Positions 18,689-28,277 of a stretch of DNA of 64,000 nt are shown here, in pieces (the first letter of the stretch is position 1; every line of letters starts with the position of its first letter). Source of the DNA: Paraburkholderia elongata. Lineage in GTDB: Bacteria > Pseudomonadota > Gammaproteobacteria > Burkholderiales > Burkholderiaceae. Made by a program: the position numbers and the translations under genes. The notes below the pieces were generated by a model that did no database searches, had not been told where the DNA came from, and saw only the letters and a program-made list of their open reading frames with translations. The stretch covers positions 62,001 through 126,000 of the forward strand of contig NZ_WOEZ01000074.1 of NCBI RefSeq assembly GCF_013177735.1, read 5' to 3'.

Positions 18689-19855
18689 ATGAGTTCTGTA
18701 AGCCGCCGCATCGCGCATCTGGACATGGACGCGTTCTACGCGTCCGTTGAGCTTTTGCGCTATCCCGAACTGCGCGGCCGCGCGGTGGTGATCGGCGGCG
18801 GCCGCAATGGCGTGCCGCAAACACTTGAAGACGGCAGCCGCCGCTTTGCGAAGCTGCGCGATTATGCGGGCCGCGGCGTAGTGACCACCTCCACCTACGA
18901 GGCCCGCGCGCTCGGCGTGTTCTCCGCGATGGGCATGATGAAAGCGGCCGTGCTCGCGCCGGATGCGATTCTGCTACCCACCGATTTCGAGTCGTATCGC
19001 CACTACTCGCGCCTGTTCAAAGCGGCGGTCGCCACCTTCACGGACCGGATCGAAGACCGCGGCATCGACGAAATCTATATCGACCTCACCGAGTTGCCGG
19101 GCGAACCGCGCGAGATCGCCGCGCGCATCAAGCAGGCCGTCAATCAGGCGACCGGCCTCACCTGCTCCATTTGCGTGGCGCCGAACAAGCTGCTGGCGAA
19201 AATCGGCTCTGAACTCGACAAGCCCGACGGCCTCACGATTCTGACGCCTGCGGATGTGCCGTTGCGCGTGTGGCCGTTGCCGGTGCGCAAGGTCAATGGA
19301 ATCGGACCGAAGGCCGCGGAAAAGCTCACCGCGCTCGGTCTCGTCACGGTCGGCGATCTGGCGGCGGCGGACGCGGGCTTGTTGCAGGACCACTTCGGGC
19401 GCAGCTACTCGGCGTGGCTCATGCAGGTCGCGCAAGGCTACGACGAGCGGCCGGTGGTGGTCGAATCGGAGCCCAAGTCGATGAGCCGCGAGACGACCTT
19501 CGAACGCGATCTGCATCCGCGTCATGATCGCCCGGCCTTGTCGAGTTCGTTTACCGGCTTGTGCGTGCGGGTCGCGGAAGACCTGGTCCGCAAGGGCTAT
19601 GTGGGCCGCACCGTGGGCATCAAGCTGCGCTACGACGACTTCCGCACGGTCACGCGCGACCTGACCCTCGACGAACCCACTGCCGACGCCACCGAGATCC
19701 GGCGCGCGGCAACCGAATGTCTGAGACGGGTGGAATTGAACCGCAAGCTGCGGCTCTTGGGCGTGCGCGTGAGCGCGTTGACGCCGGCCAACGCACAAGC
19801 GGTGAAGCAGCGTCTACCGGTTCAGGCCGATTTGCCTTTTACCAGCGACGATTAA
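18689..19855 (+). CDS. dinB: DNA polymerase IV (Y family)
   Basis: This 388-residue translesion polymerase has the palm motif HLDMDAFYASVELL and the second catalytic site RGIDEIYIDLTEL (two adjacent carboxylates). The helix-hairpin-helix thumb region is LPVRKVNGIGPKAAEKL, and a little-finger domain follows. The C-terminal QADLPF is a good beta-clamp-binding motif. The start at 18689 gives the usual short leader before HLDMDAFY; an upstream ATG at 18653 is possible. Its stop shares four bases with the convergent kinase gene. It inserts opposite damaged bases; no LexA box was identified upstream. Confidence 0.93.
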   Translation: MSSVSRRIAHLDMDAFYASVELLRYPELRGRAVVIGGGRNGVPQTLEDGSRRFAKLRDYAGRGVVTTSTYEARALGVFSAMGMMKAAVLAPDAILLPTDFESYRHYSRLFKAAVATFTDRIEDRGIDEIYIDLTELPGEPREIAARIKQAVNQATGLTCSICVAPNKLLAKIGSELDKPDGLTILTPADVPLRVWPLPVRKVNGIGPKAAEKLTALGLVTVGDLAAADAGLLQDHFGRSYSAWLMQVAQGYDERPVVVESEPKSMSRETTFERDLHPRHDRPALSSSFTGLCVRVAEDLVRKGYVGRTVGIKLRYDDFRTVTRDLTLDEPTADATEIRRAATECLRRVELNRKLRLLGVRVSALTPANAQAVKQRLPVQADLPFTSDD

Positions 19856-21276
19856 CCCGCTGCTTCTGCTGGTATCCCGGCATTCGTGCGTGCTGCCGAC
19901 AAGCCGATTTCCACACTCGAGGCCGCAATCGAAAACGCAAACGTGTTGATCCCGTTCGCGCTTTCCGCCGACACCGTGCCGCGATGCATTTCCGCAATGG
20001 CCTTCACGATCGCGAGACCCAGCCCGTGGTTTTCGCGGCTATTGGTGCGGGACACTTCCGCGCGATAGAAGCGGTCGAACAGGTGTTCGAGCACGTCCGG
20101 CGCGATCGGCTCGCCCGGGTTGGCCACCGCTATGCGCAACTGATCCGCCGCATTCGAGATCGTCACCGTAATCGCCGCGCCCGGCGCGCAATGCTGGATC
20201 GCGTTCATCAGCAGATTCGTGCAGGCGCGGCCGAACAACGAGCGGTTCACGCGCGCCACCGCATCGCCGTGCAACTGCGCATGCACGCGCGCTTCTTCAA
20301 GCGGAATCTCCAGAAACTCCAGCGTATGCGCGACTTCCGCAGCCAGCGACACTTCGACGAGACCCGTCGCGCGCTCGCCCTGGTCGGCGCGGGCGAGGAA
20401 CAGCATGTCGTTGATGATCGTGCGCATGCGTTCGAACTCTTCGAGATTCGATTGCAGCGTATGGCGCAGATCGTCGACCGAGCGGTTGCGCGTCAACGCC
20501 ACTTCGGTCTGGCCGATCAGAATCGTCACTGGCGTACGCAGTTCGTGAGCCACGTCCGCGTTGAACGACTCGAGGCGGCCGTATGCGCCGTCCAGACGTT
20601 CGAGCGCGCCGTTGAACGAGTTAGCCAGATCGTTCAATTCGAGCGGCAGCGAGGCCGTATTCAGACGCTGCGAGCGGTTATTCGGGCTCACGGCGGAGGC
20701 ATCTCTCGTGAGGCGCGTCAACGGCGCAAGACCGAGGCGCGTGACCGAGTAACTCAGGAGCAGCACGGCGAGACTACCCAACGCGGACAGCGCGGCAAGC
20801 GCCGAGCCGAACACTTGCATCGTGCGCACGTTGGGCAAACAACTGGCGGCGACCTGCAATTGCACGGGCGGGCGGGCGCCGTAAGCCGGTATCGTCACCG
20901 TGATGGTCAGCATGTCCGAGCCGCCGCCGACCGGCGAAACCCTCGCGTAGCCGCCCTGCCAGCTCGCCACCACCGGCCCCTCGATGGGCTTGCCATAGTG
21001 AAAATACGGATCGCCGCTCGATACCGAATACACGGTGCTGCCGTCGTGCGGCATCATGTCGGTGAGCTTCTCGCGGGCTATGCGCCACTTCTCCGGCGTC
21101 ACCGCGTGATAGACGATGATGCGCGCGATCTCGGTGCGATCGTCGAGCGATTCGCGCAGATGGTGTTCGAGTTGCGTGCGCAACACCAGAAACAGCCCGG
21201 TGCCGACCAGCGTGAACACGAACAGCGCCACAAGCGCGAACATCAGCGCAAGGCGGCGCGCGATAGAACGGTTCAT
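19852..21276 (-). CDS. Heavy-metal-type sensor histidine kinase of efflux operon 2
   Basis: This 474-residue kinase has an N-terminal helix (LALMFALVALFVFTLVGTGL), a periplasmic sensor region of about 130 residues, and a second helix near 170-190. A HAMP domain and HisKA (FNADVAHELRTPVTILIGQT) follow. The ATPase domain has the N box LLMNAIQH, F box DRFYRAE and G2 box NHGLGLAIVKAI. The CusS/IrlS style suggests metal or envelope sensing. The start overlaps the regulator stop (ATGA at 21273-21276), so the pair is coupled. It is the distal gene of the second pump operon. Confidence 0.9.
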   Translation of the reverse strand: MNRSIARRLALMFALVALFVFTLVGTGLFLVLRTQLEHHLRESLDDRTEIARIIVYHAVTPEKWRIAREKLTDMMPHDGSTVYSVSSGDPYFHYGKPIEGPVVASWQGGYARVSPVGGGSDMLTITVTIPAYGARPPVQLQVAASCLPNVRTMQVFGSALAALSALGSLAVLLLSYSVTRLGLAPLTRLTRDASAVSPNNRSQRLNTASLPLELNDLANSFNGALERLDGAYGRLESFNADVAHELRTPVTILIGQTEVALTRNRSVDDLRHTLQSNLEEFERMRTIINDMLFLARADQGERATGLVEVSLAAEVAHTLEFLEIPLEEARVHAQLHGDAVARVNRSLFGRACTNLLMNAIQHCAPGAAITVTISNAADQLRIAVANPGEPIAPDVLEHLFDRFYRAEVSRTNSRENHGLGLAIVKAIAEMHRGTVSAESANGINTFAFSIAASSVEIGLSAARTNAGIPAEAAG

Positions 21277-21959
21277 GATTGCTCTGCCTCTTCACGTACT
21301 TCGAGCACGTAGCCCATGCCGCGCACCGTGTGCAGCAGCTTCGAGGGAAACGGGCCGTCGAGCTTGGCGCGCAGTCGTTTGATCGCGGTTTCGACCACGT
21401 TCGTATGGCTGTCGAAGTTGACGTCCCACACGAGTTCCGTAATGGCGGTCTTCGAGAGGATGTCGCCCTGGCGGCGCGCCAGCACGCTGAGCAACTGGAA
21501 TTCCTTGGCGGTCAGATCGAGACGTACGCCGTCGCGGGTGGCGCGCCGGCCGATCAGATCGACGAACAGATCACCCACCGAAATCAGCGTCGACTCCTGC
21601 GAACGCGTGCGGCGTGCCAGTGCATGCAGCCGCTCGACCAGTTCGAGAAAGGAAAAGGGTTTGGTTAGGTAGTCGTCGGCACCTTCGCGCAGACCACGCA
21701 CGCGGTCGTTCACATGGTCGCGGGCGGTCAGCATGATGACCGGTGTCGACTTGCGCATGCGCAGCGCCTTCAGCACGTTGAAGCCATCGCGTTTGGGCAG
21801 CATGACGTCGAGGACAATCACGTCGTAATCGAATTCGGTAGCCAGATGCATGCCTTCCTCGCCGTCGAGCGCGACGTCGACGACCCAGCCCTGCTCTGTC
21901 AAACCGGAGCGCAGGTAGTCCACCACCTTATGCTCGTCTTCAACGATCAGCAATTTCAT
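21273..21959 (-). CDS. OmpR-family response regulator of efflux operon 2 (IrlR/CusR-like)
   Basis: This 228-residue regulator begins MKLLIVEDEHKVVDYLRSGL. The phospho-acceptor aspartate lies in VIVLDVMLPKRDGF, with IMLTARD and DYLTKPFSFLEL completing the receiver. The DNA-binding domain shows LTAKEFQLLSVLARRQGDIL, NVVETAIKRLRAKLDG and LLHTVRGMGYVLE, typical of metal-responsive regulators such as CusR and CopR. It follows the outer-membrane factor gene by 78 bases, possibly with its own promoter, and overlaps the kinase by four bases. Confidence 0.92.
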   Translation of the reverse strand: MKLLIVEDEHKVVDYLRSGLTEQGWVVDVALDGEEGMHLATEFDYDVIVLDVMLPKRDGFNVLKALRMRKSTPVIMLTARDHVNDRVRGLREGADDYLTKPFSFLELVERLHALARRTRSQESTLISVGDLFVDLIGRRATRDGVRLDLTAKEFQLLSVLARRQGDILSKTAITELVWDVNFDSHTNVVETAIKRLRAKLDGPFPSKLLHTVRGMGYVLEVREEAEQS

Positions 21960-22037
21960 GCGCGTCCCCTTGAATCAGTATTATACGAAACGCCTCGCTT
22001 TCCTCTTTCCTGTCTGGCCGTGTCATTGTCGGGCGGC

Positions 22038-23594
22038 TCACTTCGCGGGAGCCATCGCCTCCCTCGTGTCCGCTGTGCGCGCTGCGTTCGCTGTGTCCGT
22101 TGCGTTGCTGGGCGGCTGCGCGCCCGAACCGTCCGTGCCGACATCCCAGCCGCCGCCCAGCGCCTTCACCAGTGAAACCGAGAGGGTCATCTGCTGGCCG
22201 TGGATCTGCACGTCCTGACGCTCGCTGGTGAGCAACGACTGCTGCGCGGTGATGACGTCGAGGTACGCGACCAGGCCGCCCGAATAACGGTCGTTGGCGA
22301 GCGCCAGCAGATGCTGCGCATCGGTCACCGCCTCGTGCGACTGCTTCGCCGCGCCGTCCAGAACCGAGAGGCCAGTGATGCCGTCCTGCACCTGCTGGAA
22401 TGCGTTGAGCACGGTTTGCCGGTAATTCGCCTCGGTGGCCTTGTAGCCTTCGCTCGCGAACTGCACGTTCGCCGCGCGGCGGCCACCGTCGAACAGCACC
22501 TGGCCGACCGTCGCGCCCAGCGTCCACATCAGCGTCGGCGCGCTAAACAGGCTGGCGAACTGCGTGCTTTCCCAGCCGATGCTCGGCGTCAGCGTCAGGC
22601 TTGGAAAGAACGCTGCTTTGGCGACGCCGATCTGCGCGTTCGCCGCGGCCATCGCGCGCTCCGCCGAGGCAATATCCGGGCGGCGTTGCAGTACGTCGCT
22701 CGGCAAACCAAGCGGAATCGCTGGCACCTGCATGTCGAGCACTTTGGATTCGATGGCGAACTGCGGCGCGGGCACACCGACCAGCGCGGCAATCGCATGT
22801 TCAAACTGCGCGCGCTGATTCAGCAATAGTTGCGCCTGCACACGTGTCGAATCGAGTAGCGATTTTTGCTGCAACACGTCGAGGCCGGACACCGAACCGA
22901 GATCGTGCTCGGTCGTGACGTAATCGAGCGCCTTTTGCTGCAGTTTCACCGACTGATTCAGCACGTCGATCTCGGCGTCGAGTTCACGCAGCGAGTAATA
23001 GTCGGTGGCAAGATCGGTGGTGAGGACTAGCCGTGCGTTGGCGAGGTCGTCGGCCGATTGCTGCGCGGAGGCCGCAGCGCCTTCCACCTCGCGACGTATC
23101 CGGCCGAATAGATCGGTGTCGTAGTTGATCGTCGGGCCGAGTTGCAGATTGTTCTGTACCGTCGACGTCGTGGGCGTGCCGTAATTGCTCAGTGGGCGAT
23201 CATGCGAAATTCTGAAGCGCGACCCGGACGCCCCCAGATCCACTTCAGGAATCTGCTGCGCACGGGTGTTCGCCAGCGTCGCTCTGGCCTGCGCATAGTG
23301 CGCGCTCGCCGCGGCCAGTGTCTGGTTCTGCGCAAGCGCCTGTGTTTCCAGCGTGGCGAGCGTCGGATCGCCGAAGGCGCTCCACCAGTCCAGCGAGATC
23401 GGCGCATGGGAAGGCGCCGCGACGCGCCAGTATGAATCGGTTTGCCAGGCCGGCGGCACCTCGGCTTGCGGTCGCTGATAATCCGGGCCGACTGTGCACG
23501 CAGCCAGCAAGGCCGCGCTTGCGGTGGCCGCAAGCGCCGTTAGCGTCGCTCGTGATGTCAATGCCCGATAAGCGCCCGCCTGCTTCGCGATCAC
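22038..23594 (-). CDS. Outer-membrane efflux lipoprotein of efflux operon 2 (NodT family)
   Basis: This 518-residue protein has a lipobox at SAALLAACTVGPDYQRPQAE. Two OEP domains follow, with NYDTDLFGRIRREVEGAAAS, DLATDYYSLRELDAEIDVLN, GLPSDVLQRRPDIASAERAM and VLDGAAKQSHEAVTDAQ. It forms the trimeric outer-membrane exit duct for the adjacent pump. The last 25 residues are a degenerate Asn/Thr/Ala/Arg repeat (NATDTANAARTADT) that is not part of the fold. The start overlaps the adaptor stop by four bases. Confidence 0.92.
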   Translation of the reverse strand: MIAKQAGAYRALTSRATLTALAATASAALLAACTVGPDYQRPQAEVPPAWQTDSYWRVAAPSHAPISLDWWSAFGDPTLATLETQALAQNQTLAAASAHYAQARATLANTRAQQIPEVDLGASGSRFRISHDRPLSNYGTPTTSTVQNNLQLGPTINYDTDLFGRIRREVEGAAASAQQSADDLANARLVLTTDLATDYYSLRELDAEIDVLNQSVKLQQKALDYVTTEHDLGSVSGLDVLQQKSLLDSTRVQAQLLLNQRAQFEHAIAALVGVPAPQFAIESKVLDMQVPAIPLGLPSDVLQRRPDIASAERAMAAANAQIGVAKAAFFPSLTLTPSIGWESTQFASLFSAPTLMWTLGATVGQVLFDGGRRAANVQFASEGYKATEANYRQTVLNAFQQVQDGITGLSVLDGAAKQSHEAVTDAQHLLALANDRYSGGLVAYLDVITAQQSLLTSERQDVQIHGQQMTLSVSLVKALGGGWDVGTDGSGAQPPSNATDTANAARTADTREAMAPAK

Positions 23595-24814
23595 GACGCC
23601 CCCTTGCCGGTCTTCTGCGGCTGCGCGATCCGCACGTGATCGCCGTCCGCGATCGAATCGCTCGGGTTGACGATGACCTTGTCGTTCGCCTCGATCCCGC
23701 TTTCGATTTCGAGCGACTGCCCCAAGTCCTGCGCGATCACGATCTTGCGTAACGCCACAGTACCCTTCGCATCGACCACCGCGAGCCGCGGACCTTCGGC
23801 GCGAAACAGCAACGCATTGCCCGGCACCATCAATTGCGCATGGGCAACCGCCGGCACAGCCACCTGCACATACGCGCCGGGCCGCAGCTTGTCGTCGGGA
23901 TTCGGCAAGGTCACTTCAATTTGCAGCGAGCGGGTTGGCACGTCGATCGCGCCGGAGATATGCGTGATCGTGCCGTGGAACTGCTGACCCGGCAATTCAG
24001 CCTGCGTGACCACCACCTTCTGTCCGACCGACACGTTTTGCGCGTACGCCTGCGGCAGTTGCACATAGACCCGCAGCGGATCCGACTGCGCCAGCGCGAA
24101 CAGCGCGCGGCTCGTGCCGCTGCCCGCGTCGATCAGGTCGCCGACGTCGACATTGCGCTGCGTGACCACCCCCGCAAACGGCGCGACGATGCGCTTGAAC
24201 GATTCGAGTTGCTGCAGGCGTTTCACGTTGGCATCGGCAGCGGCGAGGTTGGCGATGTCCTGCGTGTAAGTGCTCTGCCGTTCGTCGAGTTCCTGCTGCG
24301 AGACCGCATCGCGTTGACGCAGTTGTTGCCAGCGTTCCAGCGAGGATTTGGCGAGGCCGAGACTCGAACTGGTTTGCTGACGCTGCGCCAATGCCTGCGC
24401 GAGTTCCTGATCGATTTCCGGTGTATCCAGATCGGCGAGCAGTTGCCCCTGCTTCACGCGCGTGCCGATATCGACATACCAGTGCAGCAGATAACCGGTT
24501 GAACGCGCGTAGATCGGCGATTCGACATTGCCGCGCAACGTACCCGGAAGCAAGGTGTTGCCGCCGCCTTCCGTTTGCGTCGGACTCACCACGTTCACAT
24601 ACTGCGTGGCGTTCTGTTTCGTCGTTTCAGCGACCGAGCGGTTTTGCAGAACATTCGCGATCACCGTGCGCAATGCCCCCACGGCGAGCAGCGCCAGCAC
24701 GATCCAGATGGCGATTTTGGCGCGCTTCCATTCGCGACCGCGCGGCGGCAAAGCGTGGTCGCCTTCGGTCTCTCGCGCGGGAATCGCCAGCGATGCATGA
24801 GTTTTTTCGGTCAT
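23591..24814 (-). CDS. RND efflux adaptor of efflux operon 2, membrane anchored
   Basis: This 407-residue protein has a cytosolic N-terminus, then one helix (AKIAIWIVLALLAVGALRTV), so it is anchored by a transmembrane segment and not by lipid as in operon 1. HlyD features follow: GYLLHWYVDIGTRVKQGQLL, the helical hairpin of Gln-rich coils (AQALAQRQQTSSSLGLAKSS) and FKRIVAPFAGVVTQRNVDVG. Beta-barrel and membrane-proximal domains complete it. It links the RND pump to the outer-membrane factor. It lies 35 bases after the pump gene and overlaps the channel gene by four bases. Confidence 0.92.
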   Translation of the reverse strand: MTEKTHASLAIPARETEGDHALPPRGREWKRAKIAIWIVLALLAVGALRTVIANVLQNRSVAETTKQNATQYVNVVSPTQTEGGGNTLLPGTLRGNVESPIYARSTGYLLHWYVDIGTRVKQGQLLADLDTPEIDQELAQALAQRQQTSSSLGLAKSSLERWQQLRQRDAVSQQELDERQSTYTQDIANLAAADANVKRLQQLESFKRIVAPFAGVVTQRNVDVGDLIDAGSGTSRALFALAQSDPLRVYVQLPQAYAQNVSVGQKVVVTQAELPGQQFHGTITHISGAIDVPTRSLQIEVTLPNPDDKLRPGAYVQVAVPAVAHAQLMVPGNALLFRAEGPRLAVVDAKGTVALRKIVIAQDLGQSLEIESGIEANDKVIVNPSDSIADGDHVRIAQPQKTGKGAS

Positions 24815-24849
24815 TTCAGTCAGCCATCTCAGTCAGCCGTCAAATTACG

Positions 24850-27800
24850 TTACGCGGGTTTGCCTTCGCCGCCGTGGTCCGGCGCGGGGCCGTCGTTGCT
24901 GTGGCCGCCCGTCATGTCTGTATCGTCATCGTCGCGGTGGCGCCGCGCGAGGCGGCTATGAATGCTCGCGAACACCAGTGGCACGAAAAACAGCGTGGAC
25001 ACGGTAGCGAACAGCAAGCCACCGATCACCGCGCGGCCCAGCGGCGCGTTTTGCTCGGCGCCCTCGCCGAGCCCGAGCGCCATCGGAATCATGCCGATGA
25101 TCATCGCGAACGCGGTCATCAGCACCGGCCTGATCCGGCTTGCACCGGCTTCGAGCGCGGCGGTGAGCGGCGGTGCACCGGCGGAGAGCCGCTGGCGCGC
25201 GAACGACACCATCAAAATACTGTTGGCGGTGGCCACACCCATCGTCATGATCGCGCCGGTCAAGGCGGGCACGCTCAAATGGGTACCGGTCAGGAACAGC
25301 ATCCATACGATGCCCGCCAGTGCCGCGGGCAACGCGCTGATAATGATCAGCGGATCGACCCACGACTGGAAATTCACCACGATCAGCAGGTACACCAGCA
25401 CGATTGCCATCGCCACGCCGAGCCCGAGACCGAAGAACGAACCGCGCATGGTCTGCACCTGCCCGCGCAAGGTGATCTGGCTACCGCGCGGCAGCGAGGC
25501 CCGCACGTTGTTCACCAGTTTGTCGACCTGGGTGGCCACGCTGCCCAGGTCGCGCTTTTCGACGCTCACGTACAGGTCGATCACCGGCCTGATGTTGTAG
25601 TGCGTAACTTCCGCGAACTGATTCTGCGGCGAGACCTGCACGAGGTTGCCGAGCAGTTGCGTCGGACCGCTGGCCGCGCCCGAGACGGGCGTGCGCAACA
25701 ACTCATCGATCGACGACACCTGATACTGCGGCGTTTGCACCGCGACGTTGTATTCGACACCGTTCTTGTTGTTGAACCAGAAACCCGGCGAGGTCTGCGA
25801 ACTGCCCGACAAGGAAATGAGCACATTTTGCGCCACATTGCTCGCGCTCAGATTGAGTTGTTGCAGCCGGGTGCGATCCATCTGAAGATTGATCGCGGGT
25901 TCGTCCAGTTTCTGCTGGATGTGAGTGTCGACGGTACCTGGAATCATCCGCACCTGTTTCATCAGCTTTCGCGCAACGTCGAAGTTGCCCTGCTGATCCG
26001 CGCCGGCAATCTGCACGTCCACCGCGGCGGGCAGGCCGAAGTTGAGAATCTGCGTGACGATGTCGGCCGGTTGAAAGAAGAACTCGACACCCGGAAAGCG
26101 CTGCGGCAGGATCGCGCGCAGTTGGTCCATATAGCCTTGCGTCGGCTTGTGGCCCTCGTTCAAGGCCACCTGAATTTCGCCGTCGAGCGTGCCGATCGTA
26201 CCCGCGTTGCTATACGAGAGATTGATACCGCTATACGGCAAGCCGAGGTTATCGAGAATCGTGCTGAGCTCCGCAGGCGGCACGACCTCGCGGATCACCT
26301 TCTCGACTTCGTCCGCGAGACGCGCGGTTTCCTCGATGCGCGTGCCGGTCGGCGCCCGCATGTGGAGACGAATGTCGCCAGCATCGACGCTCGGAAAGAA
26401 GTCTTCGCCGAGCACGAAAACAAGACTCATCGACAGCACGCAGAAACCGAGAAACATGCTGCCGAACATCCTGCGGCGCACCAGCACGCTGCTGAGAATC
26501 ATGATGTAGGTGGACCGCATGCGCTCGAAGCCGCGATCGAAACGCAGATAGAGGCGCCGGAACAGACTCGGCGTGGCATCGGCCTTGGGCTTGTGCGCGT
26601 GGCCCATCAGCAGCATCGCCAAAGTTGGCACCAGCGTACGCGACAGAATGTACGAAGCGAGCATCGCGAACACCACCGCTTCGGCGAGCGGCACGAACAG
26701 ATAACGCGCGACGCCGGTCAGGAAGAACATCGGCACGAACACGATACAGATACAGAGCGTCGAGACGAGCGCCGGGATCGCGATTTCGCCGGCGCCGTCG
26801 AGAATCGCGTCGTGCAGATTCGTGCCTAAATGCAGGTGCCGTTCGATGTTCTCGATCGTCACCGTCGCATCGTCCACCAGAATCCCGACCGCCAGCGCGA
26901 GGCCGCCCAACGTCATGATGTTGATGGTTTGCCCGAGCGCGTGCAATGCGATCAGCGAAGACAGAATCGACAGCGGAATCGAAATCGCGATGATGCAGGT
27001 GCTGCGCCAATTGCCGAGGAACAGCAGAATCATCGCGGCGGTCAATGCGGCGGCGACCAGCGCCTCACGCACCACGCCCTGCACCGCCGCTTTCACGAAC
27101 ACAGACTGATCGAACAAGGCCGTGATGTTCAGGTCCGGCGGCAACGCAGCGCGCGCGGCAGGCAGAATGCCATGCAGCGTATTGACGATCGAGAGTGTCG
27201 ACGCACTACCGTTCTTCAGCACCGAGATCAGCACGCCGCGGTGTCCGTCCTGCCGCACGATATTGGTCTGCGGCGAGAAGCCGTCGCGCACGTGCGCCAC
27301 TTCACGCAGATAGGTCGTCGCGCCGTTGAGCGTGCGCACCGGAATGTCGTTGAGCCCTTCCACCGTCGCCGGCGAGCCGTTCATATTGATCGTGTATTCC
27401 TTCGGTCCGATCTTCGCCGTGCCGGTCGGCAGAATCAGGTTTTGCGCATTGAATGCGCTGACCACATCCGTAGGCGTCAGGCCTTTCGCCAGCAACGCGC
27501 GCGTGTCGAGGTCCACCGAGATCAGACGCGATTTGCCGCCGTACGGATAGGGCACGGCCGCGCCTGGAATCGTCACTAGTTGCGGGCGCAGGAAGTTGAG
27601 CGCGGTGTCGTTGAGCGCCTGCTCGGAGAGCTTAGGGCTCGACAAGCCGAGCTGGATCACCGGAATGCTGGAGGCCGAGTAGCTGATCACCAAGGGGGGC
27701 GTGGCGCCCGGCGGCATCTGCTTGAGCTGCGCCTGCTCGATGGCCACCGTCTGCGCGATCGCGGTCTGGATGTTGGCGTTCGGCTGCAGGAACACTTTGA

Positions 27801-28074
27801 TAATCGCAATGCCCGCAAGCGACTGCGATTCGATGTGCTCGATGTCGTTGACCGTGGTGGTCAGACTGCGCTCGTTGACCGACGTGATGCGATTGGCCAT
27901 GTCTTCGGCCGACAAGCCCGTGTAATTCCAGATGATGCTGACCACCGGAATATTGATTTCCGGCAGCACGTCGACCGGCGTGGTCAACAGCACGAACGGC
28001 GTCGCCAGCAAAATCAGAATGGACATCACGATGAACGTGTATGGCCGCTTTAGCGCAACGTTGACGATCCACAT
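24850..28074 (-). CDS. RND efflux pump inner-membrane transporter of efflux operon 2
   Basis: This 1074-residue AcrB-superfamily protein opens MWIVNVALKRPYTFIVMSIL and has LPEINIPVVSIIWNYTGLSA in the first porter domain. The helix-4 proton-relay is LAVGILVDDATVTIENIERH, and the repeat in the second half ends GVATANSILMVSFARQRLSA. The paired aspartates (VDDAT) fit a proton-driven hydrophobe/amphiphile pump; its sequence is far from the operon 1 pump. A charged His/Asp/Gly-rich C-terminal tail (RRHRDDDDTDMTGGHSND) is unusual and could bind metal. It is first in its operon, reversed from operon 1. Confidence 0.92.
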   Translation of the reverse strand: MWIVNVALKRPYTFIVMSILILLATPFVLLTTPVDVLPEINIPVVSIIWNYTGLSAEDMANRITSVNERSLTTTVNDIEHIESQSLAGIAIIKVFLQPNANIQTAIAQTVAIEQAQLKQMPPGATPPLVISYSASSIPVIQLGLSSPKLSEQALNDTALNFLRPQLVTIPGAAVPYPYGGKSRLISVDLDTRALLAKGLTPTDVVSAFNAQNLILPTGTAKIGPKEYTINMNGSPATVEGLNDIPVRTLNGATTYLREVAHVRDGFSPQTNIVRQDGHRGVLISVLKNGSASTLSIVNTLHGILPAARAALPPDLNITALFDQSVFVKAAVQGVVREALVAAALTAAMILLFLGNWRSTCIIAISIPLSILSSLIALHALGQTINIMTLGGLALAVGILVDDATVTIENIERHLHLGTNLHDAILDGAGEIAIPALVSTLCICIVFVPMFFLTGVARYLFVPLAEAVVFAMLASYILSRTLVPTLAMLLMGHAHKPKADATPSLFRRLYLRFDRGFERMRSTYIMILSSVLVRRRMFGSMFLGFCVLSMSLVFVLGEDFFPSVDAGDIRLHMRAPTGTRIEETARLADEVEKVIREVVPPAELSTILDNLGLPYSGINLSYSNAGTIGTLDGEIQVALNEGHKPTQGYMDQLRAILPQRFPGVEFFFQPADIVTQILNFGLPAAVDVQIAGADQQGNFDVARKLMKQVRMIPGTVDTHIQQKLDEPAINLQMDRTRLQQLNLSASNVAQNVLISLSGSSQTSPGFWFNNKNGVEYNVAVQTPQYQVSSIDELLRTPVSGAASGPTQLLGNLVQVSPQNQFAEVTHYNIRPVIDLYVSVEKRDLGSVATQVDKLVNNVRASLPRGSQITLRGQVQTMRGSFFGLGLGVAMAIVLVYLLIVVNFQSWVDPLIIISALPAALAGIVWMLFLTGTHLSVPALTGAIMTMGVATANSILMVSFARQRLSAGAPPLTAALEAGASRIRPVLMTAFAMIIGMIPMALGLGEGAEQNAPLGRAVIGGLLFATVSTLFFVPLVFASIHSRLARRHRDDDDTDMTGGHSNDGPAPDHGGEGKPA

Positions 28075-28277
28075 GAAACGCGCCCGAGAGAATGCCGATA
28101 AGGGATGGGTGAATCAGCACGTATGCTAGATCGGTAGCACCAACGCCTGCATGGCGCGAAAATGGCGAATTTGTCAGGAAGGCTAATGTAAGGATTGGCG
28201 CCACTTCAAACACGTGCGAGTTCATGTTGCGCAAACGTTTGATGAGAGGGAAATAAGCTCTTTTAAGGGAATTGCTA

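Noticed and set aside
19561..21312. Plus-strand open frame of 583 codons
   Set aside because: It overlaps dinB and lies antisense to the kinase; its composition is Arg/His-rich and has no motif or RBS.
24391..26829. Plus-strand open frame of 812 codons
   Set aside because: It is antisense to the RND pump and adaptor genes, rich in Arg, His and Gln, with no domain. GC-rich coding sequence commonly opens the opposite frame.
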